From WHTK01 sp963711035 (GTDB lineage Bacteria > Chloroflexota > Dehalococcoidia > DSTF01 > WHTK01), in NCBI GenBank assembly GCA_963711035.1, contig CAVQCN010000003.1:62001-126000 (forward strand): 64,000 bases of DNA, read 5' to 3'. Made by a program: the position numbers and the translations under genes. Positions within the stretch are counted from its first letter, which is position 1. Each line of letters starts with the position of its first letter. Shown piece by piece: positions 40,603 to 52,509 of the stretch. A model generated the notes under the pieces. It saw nothing but the letters and a program-made list of their open reading frames with translations, was not told the origin of the DNA and ran no database searches.

Positions 40603-42158
40603 AGTTCAGGACTCCTCGGCGCCTGGCCGCTAGCTGGGGTGAGGGAACCAGTGGCCAGGTGGCGCGCCTCTTCGACATCGCTACCGAACAGCCACAGGTG
40701 GCGCATGACCGGCGTGCCGACCAGCGCGTGCAGGAAGGTCCGGGTCACGATGATGGCGGAGAACATACTGACGACGACACCGAGGGCCAGTGTGAGCGCG
40801 AAGCCCTTGACCAGGCTGGCGCCGAACTGATCGCCGAACCAGAACAGGATTGTGCAGGTGATCAGCGTCGAGACGTTGCTGTCACGAATCGAGGTCCAGG
40901 CCCGGCTGAAGCCCGCGTCGATAGCGCCCGTGAGGCTGCGCCCGAGGCGCAATTCCTCCTTCATGCGCTCGAAGATCAGGATGTTCGCATCGACGGCCAT
41001 ACCGACGGATAAGACGAAGGCCGCGATTCCGGCCGAGGTAATGGTCACCGGCCACAGCTTGAACACCGCCAGCGTCAGGGAGACGTAGACGAAGAGCGCC
41101 AATGCCGCCAGGGCGCCCGGCAGGCGGTAGTAGAGGATCATGAAGATCATGACCACCAGGATGGCGATGAGGCCGGCCTGCACTGACTGCACGACGGCGC
41201 CTTCGCCGAGGGCGGCGTCGACGTCCTCCTGCTGCACGACCTTCAGCGGTACCGGGAAGGCACCGGTTTGCAGCAGCTTCGATAGCTGTTGCGCGTCGCC
41301 TAGAGTAAGGCCGGAGATCTGGCCGTTATCGTTGATCTGCGATTGCACGAACGGTACCAGAATGTTGCCGTCTCGGCCCTTGATCATCTGGCCGTCCAGC
41401 GCGAAGCCCATCGGTTGCGGCGGGTTGGAGAGGCGGGCCGTCGCCTGCCCCATCAGCTTCGATCCTTCTCCCGTCATGCCGAACTGCAGCACGGGGAAGC
41501 CCGCCACGTCGCGCGAGATGTAGATGCTGCTGCGGTCGAGATACGTGCCCGAGAGCTCCCGCTCGACCCCGTTGGAATCGACGACGGTCACGGGTTTGTA
41601 CTTGGCGGTCTGCAACACCGCCTGGTTCTGCAACGCATCGCCCAGCGCCATCGTCGCTGTTGTGCCGTCCGGTTTGGTGTAGATGACCTGGTTGTCCGTC
41701 GTGACGTCCAGCTCCATGAAGGTGAGCTGCGCCGTCTTGCCAATCGTGTCCACCGCCTCCTGGGAGGAGATGCCCGGCAGCTCGACGGCGATGCGATTGG
41801 AGCCGACGCGCTCGATGATCGCCTCGGCCACCCCGAAGGCGTTGATGCGCCGCTCGATGACCTGCTTGGCCGAATTGAGCGCGTCGTTCAGATTGACGTT
41901 CTGTTGGCCGCTGACGTCAGCTTCCAGCACGAGGCGTGTACCACCGCGCAGGTCGAGGCCGAGCCGCATCTCGCGCCGGTTGAGTCCGAAGAGATCGACG
42001 CCGTGGCCGATGCAGATCGGTCCGACGCAGGTCGGCTTTGGCCAGGGGATGAAACTCGGCAGGTAGTGGTTCGGGTCCGACGGCCACGAGACGAGTATCG
42101 AGAACGTCGTCAGTACCACGATGAACGCCAGCAGGAGCTGGGTCGAGCGTCGCCTCAT
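40599..42158 (-). CDS. secD: Protein translocase subunit SecD
   Basis: This is the partner of SecF. The 519-residue protein has a first membrane helix, GLDLRGGTRLVLEADVSG at the beginning of the large periplasmic domain, FGVAEAIIERVGSNRIAVELPG, and the C-terminal six-helix part with LPGALAALALFVYVSLTLAVF, ADVNILIFERMKEELR-like AVDANILIFERMKEELR and RAWTSIRDSNVSTLITC. The length is normal. The start overlaps the yajC stop by four bases and the stop overlaps secF, so all three are coupled. Confidence 0.95.
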   Translation of the reverse strand: MRRRSTQLLLAFIVVLTTFSILVSWPSDPNHYLPSFIPWPKPTCVGPICIGHGVDLFGLNRREMRLGLDLRGGTRLVLEADVSGQQNVNLNDALNSAKQVIERRINAFGVAEAIIERVGSNRIAVELPGISSQEAVDTIGKTAQLTFMELDVTTDNQVIYTKPDGTTATMALGDALQNQAVLQTAKYKPVTVVDSNGVERELSGTYLDRSSIYISRDVAGFPVLQFGMTGEGSKLMGQATARLSNPPQPMGFALDGQMIKGRDGNILVPFVQSQINDNGQISGLTLGDAQQLSKLLQTGAFPVPLKVVQQEDVDAALGEGAVVQSVQAGLIAILVVMIFMILYYRLPGALAALALFVYVSLTLAVFKLWPVTITSAGIAAFVLSVGMAVDANILIFERMKEELRLGRSLTGAIDAGFSRAWTSIRDSNVSTLITCTILFWFGDQFGASLVKGFALTLALGVVVSMFSAIIVTRTFLHALVGTPVMRHLWLFGSDVEEARHLATGSLTPASGQAPRSPEL

Positions 42159-42484
42159 GCTGATGCTTCCTTCTTCTCCTGGTTCGCTGCCGTCTCGTCC
42201 GAGGCGGCAGCGCTGAGCCGGCGCAGAATCGCACTCGGCAGCGCCGTGAAGATTACACCGTCGGCCAGCTCGAGCGAGATGTGTGTCTCACCGGAGGCCG
42301 TCAGCGTGATGTCGCGTACTTTCGCGATGAAGTTGGAGGTCGTCACCACCTGGTCGCCGGGGCGCAGGTCGCGCATCTGCTGCTTGTGACTTTCCTGCTC
42401 CTTGGCAACGGGACGCATGAACATGACGTAGAACGCCACGACCACGCCCACGAATACGGCCGAAATCAGAGCTGCGTCACTCAT
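42155..42484 (-). CDS. yajC: Preprotein translocase accessory protein YajC
   Basis: YajC is a small single-pass membrane protein that associates with SecDF. The 109-residue protein has one membrane segment near its N-terminus (VFVGVVVAFYVMFMRPVAKE), then QMRDLRPGDQVVTTSNFIAKVRDI and an SH3-like tail, DGVIFTALPSAILRRL. The last residues are Glu/Lys and Ala-rich. It overlaps the cca gene by four bases at its start and secD by four at its end. Confidence 0.9.
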   Translation of the reverse strand: MSDAALISAVFVGVVVAFYVMFMRPVAKEQESHKQQMRDLRPGDQVVTTSNFIAKVRDITLTASGETHISLELADGVIFTALPSAILRRLSAAASDETAANQEKKEASA

Positions 42485-44004
42485 CTCGCTGTCTCCTCCG
42501 CCACATCTTGAAGCTGCCGTCGCGCATAGTCGAGGGCCTCTTCCCGGCTGGCGATTTCGCCGGCGCCGATCGCTTCGTCCAGCGCCCGCAGTAGACGCCC
42601 CACGATAGGCCCCTCCTGCAGGCCGAGCTCGGCCATCAGGTCTGCGCCCGTGACCAGGCGGGGCTGCGTCGCGGTGACCCGCGACTGCTCTTCGTGACGG
42701 TCGAGCAGGTACTTGACGTAAGTAACGTGCGCGATCCAGCGCCCCATGGTCAAGCGTGGTCCGGCCGCGGCCGATCCGTCCGCCAGCATGAGCAGCAGGC
42801 AGGCCGGTGCCGCGTCTCCCAGGTCGCGGAAGAAGCGGTAGACGGCGCGGTGGCTGGGCAGGTCGCCGCTGGAGAGCTGCGTCGGGCGCAGGTGCTCCTC
42901 TACCAGCAGGGCGACGAAGTGCGTCTCGTTGTTGCCGAAGCGCAGGCGCCGGCAGATGGCCTCGGCCTTGCGCGCGCCGATCTCCGGATGTCCGTAGAAG
43001 CGGATGCGTCCGCTCGCTTCCGCCGTCTTCGTCTCCGGCTTGGCGACGTCGTGGAGCAGGCCCGCGAGCTTGAGCAGCACCAGACGCGGCGTGGCGCGCT
43101 GCCTCGCATCGAGGTACTCGCGCCAGGGATAGCCTTCCATCACGCCGTCGAAGGCGCGCCGCATGCCCAGGGCGCGCGGCTCGGCCGGCTCCTCTGGCGA
43201 GAGCAATGCGTTGAGCGCCGCCAGCGTCTCGACAGAGTGCTCGAAGACGTCGTAGTAGTGATGCTTGCCCGGCTGCTCCACGCCGCGCGCCTCGTCCAGC
43301 TCGGGCAGCAGCGCGCTCAGCAGCCCGAGGCGGTCCAGCAGGCGCACGCCCTCCGCCGCGTGTGGTGTGGCGAAGATGCGGACAATCTCGTCGCGCTGCC
43401 GCTCGCCCGCGGCCGTCGTTATCGTCGATGCCAGCGAGCGCACTGTCTCGGCGGTCGCCTCTTCGATGGCGTAATCGAGCTCGATGGCCAGGCGGGCGGC
43501 GCGCAGCAGGCGCAGCGGGTCGTCGAGCAGCGCTGTCTCACTCACCATGTGCAGCGTATGCGCTTCGAGGTCTCGCAGGCCGCCGGCCGGGTCGATGATC
43601 TCGCCCAGGCTGCCGTCAGATTCGATCGGCGCTGCCATGGCGTTCACCGTGAAGTCGCGCTGCAGCAGGTTGGCGGCGACGTCGCCCTGCAGCGGTCCGA
43701 TGTCGATGGTGCTGACGCCGCTCCCGTCCTCGAGGACGACGCGGTGCTGGCCGCGCTCCGTGTCCATCACGAAGGCGTGGCCGCCCAGCGCATCCCGCAG
43801 CGTCTCCGCCGCGGTTTGCGGGTCGCCCGGCACGATGACGTCGATGTCGGAAGGCTCCCGGCCGTCGAGCAGGTCTCGCAGCGCGCCGCCGACCAGCCAG
43901 GCATCGGGCGCCGCGGTAGCGATGTGGGTGAGCAGAGCTCTGAGGGACGGTTCCAAGCGGTCAGGATCGATGCGCACAGGGGCGGGGGCGGCAGCAAGCA
44001 GCAT
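42481..44004 (-). CDS. cca: tRNA nucleotidyltransferase/poly(A) polymerase with HD domain
   Basis: The 507-residue protein is a class II nucleotidyltransferase, likely adding or repairing the CCA end of tRNAs. The N-terminal head has WLVGGALRDLLDGREPSDID, with the G-G and D-x-D motifs, then VNAMAAPIESDG and the body-domain DPLRLLRAARLA with ETVRSLASTI. The C-terminal half has an HD phosphohydrolase motif in KHHYYDVFEHSVETL and LAGLLHDVAKPETK, as in multifunctional CCA enzymes. Without adjacent tRNA genes it could also be an A-adding enzyme. It is in the priA-def-cca-yajC-secDF block. Confidence 0.87.
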   Translation of the reverse strand: MLLAAAPAPVRIDPDRLEPSLRALLTHIATAAPDAWLVGGALRDLLDGREPSDIDVIVPGDPQTAAETLRDALGGHAFVMDTERGQHRVVLEDGSGVSTIDIGPLQGDVAANLLQRDFTVNAMAAPIESDGSLGEIIDPAGGLRDLEAHTLHMVSETALLDDPLRLLRAARLAIELDYAIEEATAETVRSLASTITTAAGERQRDEIVRIFATPHAAEGVRLLDRLGLLSALLPELDEARGVEQPGKHHYYDVFEHSVETLAALNALLSPEEPAEPRALGMRRAFDGVMEGYPWREYLDARQRATPRLVLLKLAGLLHDVAKPETKTAEASGRIRFYGHPEIGARKAEAICRRLRFGNNETHFVALLVEEHLRPTQLSSGDLPSHRAVYRFFRDLGDAAPACLLLMLADGSAAAGPRLTMGRWIAHVTYVKYLLDRHEEQSRVTATQPRLVTGADLMAELGLQEGPIVGRLLRALDEAIGAGEIASREEALDYARRQLQDVAEETAR

Positions 44005-44025
44005 CTTGCACGAAGTTGGACTCCT

Positions 44026-44622
44026 TCAGGAGCCCTTCGCCGCGTCCTCCTCCTCCGCCATCGCCTGCGCGACTTCGGCTGGTTGTGCTTCCGGCGTCTC
44101 GTCTTCGTCTTCTTCGTCGCTGGCCCAACCGTATGGCACCAGCTTGTCGACGTCGTCCAGGTAGTCGAAGTACAGCGTGCCGTCGAGGTGATCGACCTCG
44201 TGCTCGATCGCCTCGGCGAAAAGGCCGCCGGCGGTGTAGCGGATCGGCCGGCCATCGCGGTTCAGACCCTTGACCGTCACCTTTTCCGAGCGCTGGATGG
44301 TGCCCTTGTAGCCGGGCAACGAGAGGCAGCCCTCGTCGCATTCGCGGGCGCCGCTGCGCTTGACGATCTCCGGATTGATTAGCACGACGAGGCCGGGGCT
44401 TGAGTCGTGCGGGTCGTCGCTAGTCGGGTCCTGCGCGTCGATCACGCAAATGCGCAGCGAGAGGCCGACCTGCGTCGCCGCCAGGCCGACACCGGGCGCG
44501 TCGTACATGGTCTCGGCCATGTCGTCGACCAGCTTCTGGATCGACGCGTCGATCTTCTTGATCTTCTTCGTCTTCTGCCGCAGGACCGGGTCCGGGACAT
44601 GAACGATGGGCATGATGGCCAT
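44026..44622 (-). CDS. def: Peptide deformylase
   Basis: PDF removes the formyl group from nascent proteins. The 198-residue protein has all three motifs: GVGLAATQVG, ECDEGCLSLPG with the metal-binding cysteine, and EAIEHEVDHLDG with the two histidines and the catalytic Glu. The C-terminal tail is acidic (DEEDEDETPEA and so on), an addition beyond the usual end. It follows priA and is followed by cca. Confidence 0.95.
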   Translation of the reverse strand: MAIMPIVHVPDPVLRQKTKKIKKIDASIQKLVDDMAETMYDAPGVGLAATQVGLSLRICVIDAQDPTSDDPHDSSPGLVVLINPEIVKRSGARECDEGCLSLPGYKGTIQRSEKVTVKGLNRDGRPIRYTAGGLFAEAIEHEVDHLDGTLYFDYLDDVDKLVPYGWASDEEDEDETPEAQPAEVAQAMAEEEDAAKGS

Positions 44623-44708
44623 GGCTCAGCGATAACCTCGGCAGCTTGGTTTCTGACGCTGGCTATTCTAGCGCAGGCACTTCGTTACGGGACAGGCGAC
44701 GGGCCTGC

Positions 44709-47210
44709 TCACGCCAGTGACGCCGGGTCGATGTCCACGGCCCAGTTCTCCGGCCACGTGACGTCACCCAGCAGCTCGGCCGGGTCCGGCGAGCGCACCG
44801 TGATCTGCCAGCGGAAGCGGCCGTGCCACTTCGGCACGTAGGGCGGCGCCGGCCCCAGCACCTCGACCGACGGCAGACCGCGCTTGGCGACGTCGGCGCG
44901 CAGCTCGCGGGCCATGCGCTCGGCCTGGCGCTCGCCGTATTCCGGGTTGCTGTGCGAGTAGACGAGGCGCGCCAGCCGCACGAAGGGCGGGTAGGCTTCC
45001 TCCCGCCGTAGCGCGATCTCGCCGGCAAAGAAGCCGGCGTAGTCGTGCTCGGCTGCCGCCAAGATCGCGTTGTGGTCCGGCGTGTACGTCTGGATCACGA
45101 CGTTGCCGCGCGGCGGTCCGCCTTCTGCGCTGACGGTGCGCCCGGCGCGGCCTGCTACCTGCGTCAGCAGTTGGAAGGTGCGCTCGCCGGCGCGAAAGTC
45201 CGGGATGTGCAGGCCTATGTCGGCGCTGATCACGCCGACGAGCGTCACGGCGGGCAGGTCGAGGCCTTTCGCCACCATCTGCGTGCCGATCAGCACGTCG
45301 GCCTTGCCTTCGAGGAAGGCGCTGAGGATCTGCTCGTGCGCGTGACGGCCGTGCGTGACGTCGCGGTCCCAGCGAAGCGTGCGCGCCTCGGGGAACGACT
45401 CGTGCACCGCCTCCTCGACCCGCTCGACGCCGAGGCCCATCGGGCGCAGCCGGTTGCTGCCGCACATGGGGCAGCGCTCGAAGAGGCGGCGGCTCCGGTT
45501 GCACTGGTGGCACAGAAGCCGCTCCACCTCGACGCCGTTGCCGTCGAGATGCTTGTGATAGCCCAGGGCGATGGCGCAAGCAGAGCACTGCGGCACGAAG
45601 CCGCAGTCGCGGCACTGCAGGAAGCCCGCCGAGCCGCGCCGGTTGAGGAAGAGGATCGCCTGCTCGCGGCGCTCCAGCGTCTGAAACAGACCCAACTGCA
45701 GCGGCCGGCTGAAGATGCTGCGGTTGCCCGACTTCAACTCCTCCCGCATGTCCACGATCTCGACCGGCGGCAGCGCCTCCGACGTGTTGACGCCGGCGTA
45801 GACGCCGTCCGCGCCGACGATGGGCCGCACCCGCTCGCGCAGTTCGATCAGGCCGTAGCGGCTCCACAGCGCCCGCTGGTAGCTTTCGACATCCGGCGTA
45901 GCCGAGCCGAGCACGACGGTGGCGCCCGTAAGCTCGGCCAGCTTCAGCGCCGCCTCGCGCGCGTGGTAGCGCGGCGTCTGGTCCTGCTGCTTGTAGGTCC
46001 ACTCGTGCTCCTCGTCGATGACGATGAGGCCGAGGTCCGGCTGCGGCGCGAACACCGCCGAGCGGCTGCCGATGACGACGGCGTAGCGGCCGTCGCGGAT
46101 GCCGTGCCACTGGTCGAACAGCTCGCCTTGCGAGAGGCCGCTGTGCAGCACGGCGACCTGGCCCGGGAACCGCTCGGCGAATCTCCGCACCGTCTGCGGC
46201 GTCAGCGCGATCTCCGGCACGAGGACGATGGCGCGCTTGCCCAGCGCCACGCTGCGCTCCAGCGCTCGCAGGTACACCTCCGTCTTGCCGCTGCCGGTGA
46301 CGCCGTGCAACAGGAAGGTGTGAGGCCGGTCGCTGGCCAGCGAGGCGGCGACGGTGTCGAAGGCGCGCGCCTGCTCCGGCGTCAGGGGAGGGCCGGGCCG
46401 TGGTTCGTAGTCACGGCCCGCCAGCGGGTCGCGCTCGACGGTCTCTTCGCGCACTTCGACCAGGCCCATCTCGGCCAGCGGTCGCAGGGCGGTAAGGCCG
46501 ACGCCGCTCGCCTGGCGCAGCTCCGTCGATGTCATCGCGGCGTCGGCTTCGGCCAGCACTCGCAGAGCGCCGGCCAGCTTACGCTTGCGGTCTCCCTCCA
46601 ATGCCCGCGCCGCTTCGAGCGCTGCTTCCGGCGGCGCTCCTAAATAGACATAACGCGAAGTCTTGGCCCGCACGCTGGGGCGCGCCATGCCGTACGTCCG
46701 GTTGACCAGGCCTCGCACCGCCAGCTGCGATAACGCGGTCGCGACGCCGCGCAGCCTCACCTCCCGCTCGATCGCCTTTGCCTCGCGTTGACCGCTCTCG
46801 ATCAGGTAGTTGAGGACCTCGCGCTGGCGCGGCGGGATCGTCAGGTTTTCCGCCTCTTCGGTCGTGACCAGCGCTTCGTAGTAGGTCAGAGGGCGTTGCT
46901 CGAAGCCGGGCGGCAGCATCAGCGATACGGACGCGAAGAGCGGCGCCAGGTAGTACTCGCTGATCCAGCGCGCCAGCTCTACACGCTCCGGTGAGATCAC
47001 GGGACGGTCGCCGATGCGCGCATCGACCGGCTTCGGGTCCGCGAACGCCGGGATGTCGACGACGTCCATGACGATGCCTTGCAGGTAACGCCTGCCAAAG
47101 GGCACAAAGACGCCGTCGCCGGCCTGCAGGCTCATGCCCTCGGGCACGGCGTAGCTAAACGTCTGCCGGTGCGGCAGCCCCGAGTTGACCGCGACTTCGA
47201 CGAAGCTCAC
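44709..47210 (-). CDS. priA: Primosomal protein N' (replication restart helicase PriA)
   Basis: PriA restarts stalled replication forks. The 833-residue protein has an N-terminal 3'-end-binding domain (VAVNSGLPHRQTFSYAVP, GVFVPFGRRYLQGIV), Walker A GVTGSGKTEVYLRAL, the DEEH box in LIVIDEEHEWTYKQ, helicase motifs such as VLGSATPDVESYQRA, a cysteine cluster for zinc (CRDCGFVPQCSACA, LCHQCNRSRRLFERCPMC), and the motif VAGRAGR. A long insert before the helicase part is seen. The GTG at 47210 has GAGGAG nine bases upstream, and the conserved sequence begins there; a much longer upstream frame is unlikely to be translated. Confidence 0.94.
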   Translation of the reverse strand: MSFVEVAVNSGLPHRQTFSYAVPEGMSLQAGDGVFVPFGRRYLQGIVMDVVDIPAFADPKPVDARIGDRPVISPERVELARWISEYYLAPLFASVSLMLPPGFEQRPLTYYEALVTTEEAENLTIPPRQREVLNYLIESGQREAKAIEREVRLRGVATALSQLAVRGLVNRTYGMARPSVRAKTSRYVYLGAPPEAALEAARALEGDRKRKLAGALRVLAEADAAMTSTELRQASGVGLTALRPLAEMGLVEVREETVERDPLAGRDYEPRPGPPLTPEQARAFDTVAASLASDRPHTFLLHGVTGSGKTEVYLRALERSVALGKRAIVLVPEIALTPQTVRRFAERFPGQVAVLHSGLSQGELFDQWHGIRDGRYAVVIGSRSAVFAPQPDLGLIVIDEEHEWTYKQQDQTPRYHAREAALKLAELTGATVVLGSATPDVESYQRALWSRYGLIELRERVRPIVGADGVYAGVNTSEALPPVEIVDMREELKSGNRSIFSRPLQLGLFQTLERREQAILFLNRRGSAGFLQCRDCGFVPQCSACAIALGYHKHLDGNGVEVERLLCHQCNRSRRLFERCPMCGSNRLRPMGLGVERVEEAVHESFPEARTLRWDRDVTHGRHAHEQILSAFLEGKADVLIGTQMVAKGLDLPAVTLVGVISADIGLHIPDFRAGERTFQLLTQVAGRAGRTVSAEGGPPRGNVVIQTYTPDHNAILAAAEHDYAGFFAGEIALRREEAYPPFVRLARLVYSHSNPEYGERQAERMARELRADVAKRGLPSVEVLGPAPPYVPKWHGRFRWQITVRSPDPAELLGDVTWPENWAVDIDPASLA

Positions 47211-47244
47211 GTCTCGATGCTCCTCATTGGGAGCATACGTCAGG

Positions 47245-47379
47245 ACCTCACCCCCTGCCCCCTCTCCGCTTGCGGAGAGGGGGTGACTTCGTCCGTCGAA
47301 GCTAGTTTCTTGCTCAAACCGGAGCGTCGTAAGACCCCTCTCCGAACTCGGAGAGGGGTGGCGGCAGCCGGGGTGAGGT
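47245..47379. mobile_element. MITE-like element between priA and globin gene
   Basis: ACCTCACCCC (47245-47254) and GGGGTGAGGT (47370-47379) are perfect inverted ends. Internal palindromes include CCCCTCTCCGC...GCGGAGAGGGG and CCCCTCTCCGA...TCGGAGAGGGG. It shares this layout and the ends with the hemW element at 37764. It is between two divergent genes. Confidence 0.7.
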
Positions 47380-47408
47380 TCGTGCGGTATGGTAGGGGAG
47401 TGCAGAAG

Positions 47409-47786
47409 GTGTCCCTCTATACCTGGGTCGGGGGCGCGCCGACCTTTGCCCACCTGGTCGATGCGTTCTATGCCGGCGTCGAGAGCGACCCGGTCCTGCG
47501 GCCTCTGTACCCGCAGGACCTCGAGGGGCCGAAGGAGCGGCTGACGCTGTTCCTCATGCAGTACTTCGGCGGGCCGACCACCTACTCGGAGCAGCGGGGC
47601 CATCCGCGACTGCGCATGCGCCACGTGCCCTTCGTCATCGGCCAGGTAGAGCGCGACGCGTGGGTGCGCCACATGAGTGCTGCCGTCGACGCCGCTGAGA
47701 TCGAGGAGCCGGCGCGGACAGAGATGCTGCGCTACTTCAACGATGCAGCCACCTTCATGATCAACCAGGAACCGTCAAAGGAGTAG
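47409..47786 (+). CDS. Truncated hemoglobin, group II
   Basis: Group II truncated globins bind O2 or NO and may act in nitric oxide or redox stress. The 125-residue protein has FAHLVDAFYAGVESDPVLRPLYP, ERLTLFLMQYFGGPTTYSEQRG and HPRLRMRHVPFVIG, the family's proximal-histidine region, followed by helices to the end. The GTG at 47409 is chosen because AGGGGAG at 47393-47399 sits nine bases upstream; a GTG at 47400 is within that spacing and is less good. Single gene. Confidence 0.87.
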   Translation: MSLYTWVGGAPTFAHLVDAFYAGVESDPVLRPLYPQDLEGPKERLTLFLMQYFGGPTTYSEQRGHPRLRMRHVPFVIGQVERDAWVRHMSAAVDAAEIEEPARTEMLRYFNDAATFMINQEPSKE

Positions 47787-47872
47787 GCGTTCGTTCCATT
47801 TCACTGGGACCTGTGTTATATTCCCCTCGGCTAAAGGCGGGGTGAGGCTACCGTAGGAAGGTACCTTACCGG

Positions 47873-48551
47873 ATGTTCCGCTATCTCCCACCCCTCGCTG
47901 TGTTCCTCTTATTGACCCTGGTCGGCGCCGGACTGCTTCTAAGCAGGGGCAACGTCGCGCGCGCCGCGATCGGCGGCGTGTCCTCGTCGCAGCCCATCTT
48001 CTCGCCCGGAGACGAGCTCACTATTACCGTCCTCGCCCAGGACGACATCGCCGGCGGGCCTCTGACGATCATCTCCAACCTGGCCGGCAGCGAAGCTCAC
48101 GGTGGAGAGCTGCACCGGCATCGGCACCAAGCGCTCGGGCGAATGTGACGCCAGCGGCATGGACGCCGTGGGCGGCCAGGGCACGGAATACATCACGGTC
48201 GACACCCAAGTCCTCGACTCCGACGACACGGTCGAGCCTCTGACGGTTACGCTAAAGCTGGTCGCCAGCTGCACGCAGGAGACCGTCGTCACCGTCTCGG
48301 CCAACCAGCCCAACAACGTCGGTCCAGACGACGTGACGATCAACTGCACGCCTTCAACGCCAACCGCGACGCCGACCCAAACGCCGACGCGAACTCCGAG
48401 CCCGACGCCAACCGACACCCTGACGCCCACCGTCACGACGACGCCGATGCCTACGGACACGCCGGAGCCCCCCGCGACGCCGACGCTGGTCGTCGAGACG
48501 CTCTCCGAGATCCACCCGCCGAACACCGGGACGGGCGGCCTCGTCCGCTAA
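47873..48551 (+). pseudogene. Secreted Thr/Pro-rich protein with one frameshift
   Basis: The first part (47873-48148) has a signal peptide (PPLAVFLLLTLVGAGLLLS) and GVSSSQPIFSPGDELTITV. A second frame (from about 48095) continues AKLTVESCTGIGTKRSGEC, TVSANQPNNVGPDDVTINC and a Thr/Pro repeat region TPTATPTQTPTRTPSPTPT, ending PPNTGTGGLVR, which looks like a sortase-like or end-anchor motif but is not a clear LPxTG. A net +1 or -2 base change near 48095 separates the frames. A single exported cysteine-containing domain followed by a stalk is likely. A ribosome site is weak, with AGGAAGG at 47853-47859 upstream of the ATG at 47873. Confidence 0.6.
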
Positions 48552-48569
48552 CGCCGTTTCGTCAATCAA

Positions 48570-48601
48570 GAGAGGCGCTCCGACTCGTCGGGGCGCCTCT
48601 C
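48570..48601. terminator. Bidirectional terminator
   Basis: GAGAGGCGC and GCGCCTCTC arms with an inner CCGAC/GTCGG stem, and a T/C-rich sequence after. It separates the secreted-protein gene from the antiporter gene on the other strand. Confidence 0.8.
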
Positions 48602-48608
48602 TTCGTCT

Positions 48609-49589
48609 TCAGACCGGGCGCGCTTCGTAGATCGACCAGAGCGTAACGAGGTACGCGCCGATGATCAGCACGGCCGTGACGTCCAGCGGGAAGCGGCGCC
48701 GCTCTGCCTTGATCACGATGCCAGAGATGCCGATCGCGGTGAGCAGGATGGCGCCGGCGGCGGCGACATGCAGCTCGGCCGCGGCCGTCGCGAAGATCGG
48801 GCCGTGGCTGTAGGCAAGGTCGAGGGGCAGGATCAGGGCCATGTTCGTCGCGTTGCTGCCCAGCAGGTTGCCGATCGCCAGGTTGAAGGCGCCGATCCTA
48901 ATCGCGGAGATCGCGACCGTGAGTTCTGGCAGCGAGGTGATCAGCGCTAGCGAGAACGTCCCGAAGAAGGTCTCTCCCAGGCCTGTCTGGTCGGCGAGGT
49001 GGTTCGAGCTGCTGGCCAGGAAGGGTCCGGAGACCAGAATCACTACTGCCGCAAAGACAAAGAGCCGGACTGCCAGGGACGACGTGAGATTCCACGGCGG
49101 CTCCTGACTCTCCTCAGCTTCGACTGCTGCCTGCCGCTCCTGCGCTGCATAGGTACCGACGAGGTAGGCAATAGCGATCACGAGCGGCCCTACGCCGATG
49201 TTCCCGATGGCACCGTGCCCATCGCTGCTGAGGAAGAGCAACGCAGTCGCCAACAGCGAGATGGAGAGGGCGCCGCTCAGGATGTGCTCCAATGCGGCGC
49301 GCTGGATGAGCCGCCGGGAGCGAAAGAGCAGGGTCACGAAGCCGAGGATCGCCATGTTCGCCATGCAGGAGCCGAACAGGTCGCCGAGGGCCAGGGCGGG
49401 CGCGTCCTGGCGTACGGCCGCGACGGAGGTGACCAACTCTGGAAGCGACGTCACCAGGGCGACGACCACTGCCCCGAACCACAGTGACCCCAGACGGATG
49501 CGCCGGCTGAGCACGTCCGCGCTCAGGGCGAGGACAATGCCCGCCGCCACTGTTGTCATCGCTGCGGCGACGAAGATGGCCCACTGCAT
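48609..49589 (-). CDS. Sodium/calcium exchanger family membrane protein
   Basis: Members of this family (YrbG/CaxA/NCX) move Ca2+ or Na+ across the membrane. The 326-residue protein has two homologous halves of five helices. Each carries the alpha-repeat: VVVALVTSLPELVTSVAAV with LALGDLFGSCMANMAI in the first half, and ALITSLPELTVAISAI with LAIGNLLGSNATNMALI in the second. The ATG at 49589 is used as it begins the first helix. It is divergent from the Ca2+-ATPase 86 bases away, suggesting a shared regulatory region for calcium. Confidence 0.9.
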   Translation of the reverse strand: MQWAIFVAAAMTTVAAGIVLALSADVLSRRIRLGSLWFGAVVVALVTSLPELVTSVAAVRQDAPALALGDLFGSCMANMAILGFVTLLFRSRRLIQRAALEHILSGALSISLLATALLFLSSDGHGAIGNIGVGPLVIAIAYLVGTYAAQERQAAVEAEESQEPPWNLTSSLAVRLFVFAAVVILVSGPFLASSSNHLADQTGLGETFFGTFSLALITSLPELTVAISAIRIGAFNLAIGNLLGSNATNMALILPLDLAYSHGPIFATAAAELHVAAAGAILLTAIGISGIVIKAERRRFPLDVTAVLIIGAYLVTLWSIYEARPV

Positions 49590-49663
49590 CGCCCCAGCGT
49601 ACTGAAAGCGACGCCGGGATAACACCTGACGTTCGGCAGGTTCGGTGCCTGTCAAACAACCTT

Positions 49664-49669
49664 TACACT
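49664..49669 (+). promoter_or_regulatory. -10 element at the Ca2+-ATPase start
   Basis: TACACT ends six bases before the ATG at 49676, with a weak TTCGGT 17 bases upstream. The transcript would be leaderless, and there is no Shine-Dalgarno before the ATG. Confidence 0.5.
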
Positions 49670-49675
49670 CGGAAC

Positions 49676-52276
<2,601 letters not shown>

Positions 52277-52315
52277 ACGAGAGGGCAAGAGCAGCCCTCC
52301 AGGACGCAACGAAAC

Positions 52316-52343
52316 GTAGGGACGCAGCTTTAGCTCCGTCCCC
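52316..52343. repeat. Dispersed repeat family C, copy 1
   Basis: GTAGGGACGCAGCTTTAGC then TCCGTCCCC. It is nearly self-complementary and 27 of 28 bases match the copy at 52510-52537. Confidence 0.75.
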
Positions 52344-52430
52344 GCAGCGTCCCTTGTCCAGCGAGACGTTGCTTCTCTCGAGTCCTACGGGAGGCGGTCA
52401 GAGGGGGACGCGCCGTTCCCCTCCACCCCA

Positions 52431-52468
52431 GATTGCCACGCCTCGCTGCCGCGATGGCTCGCAATGAC
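52431..52468. repeat. Dispersed repeat family D, right-end fragment
   Basis: GATTGCCACGCCTCGCTGCC ending in GGCTCGCAATGAC. It matches the right end of the full element at 55588-55767. Confidence 0.65.
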
Positions 52469-52509
52469 GAACGAGGGGGACGCCTGCATCTCATTGAATA
52501 TGAGGCGCT

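Noticed and set aside
44709..47672. PriA starting far upstream at 47672
   Set aside because: The extra N-terminal part runs through the MITE-like element and antisense of the globin gene; the conserved PriA sequence begins at the GTG at 47210 with a good ribosome site.
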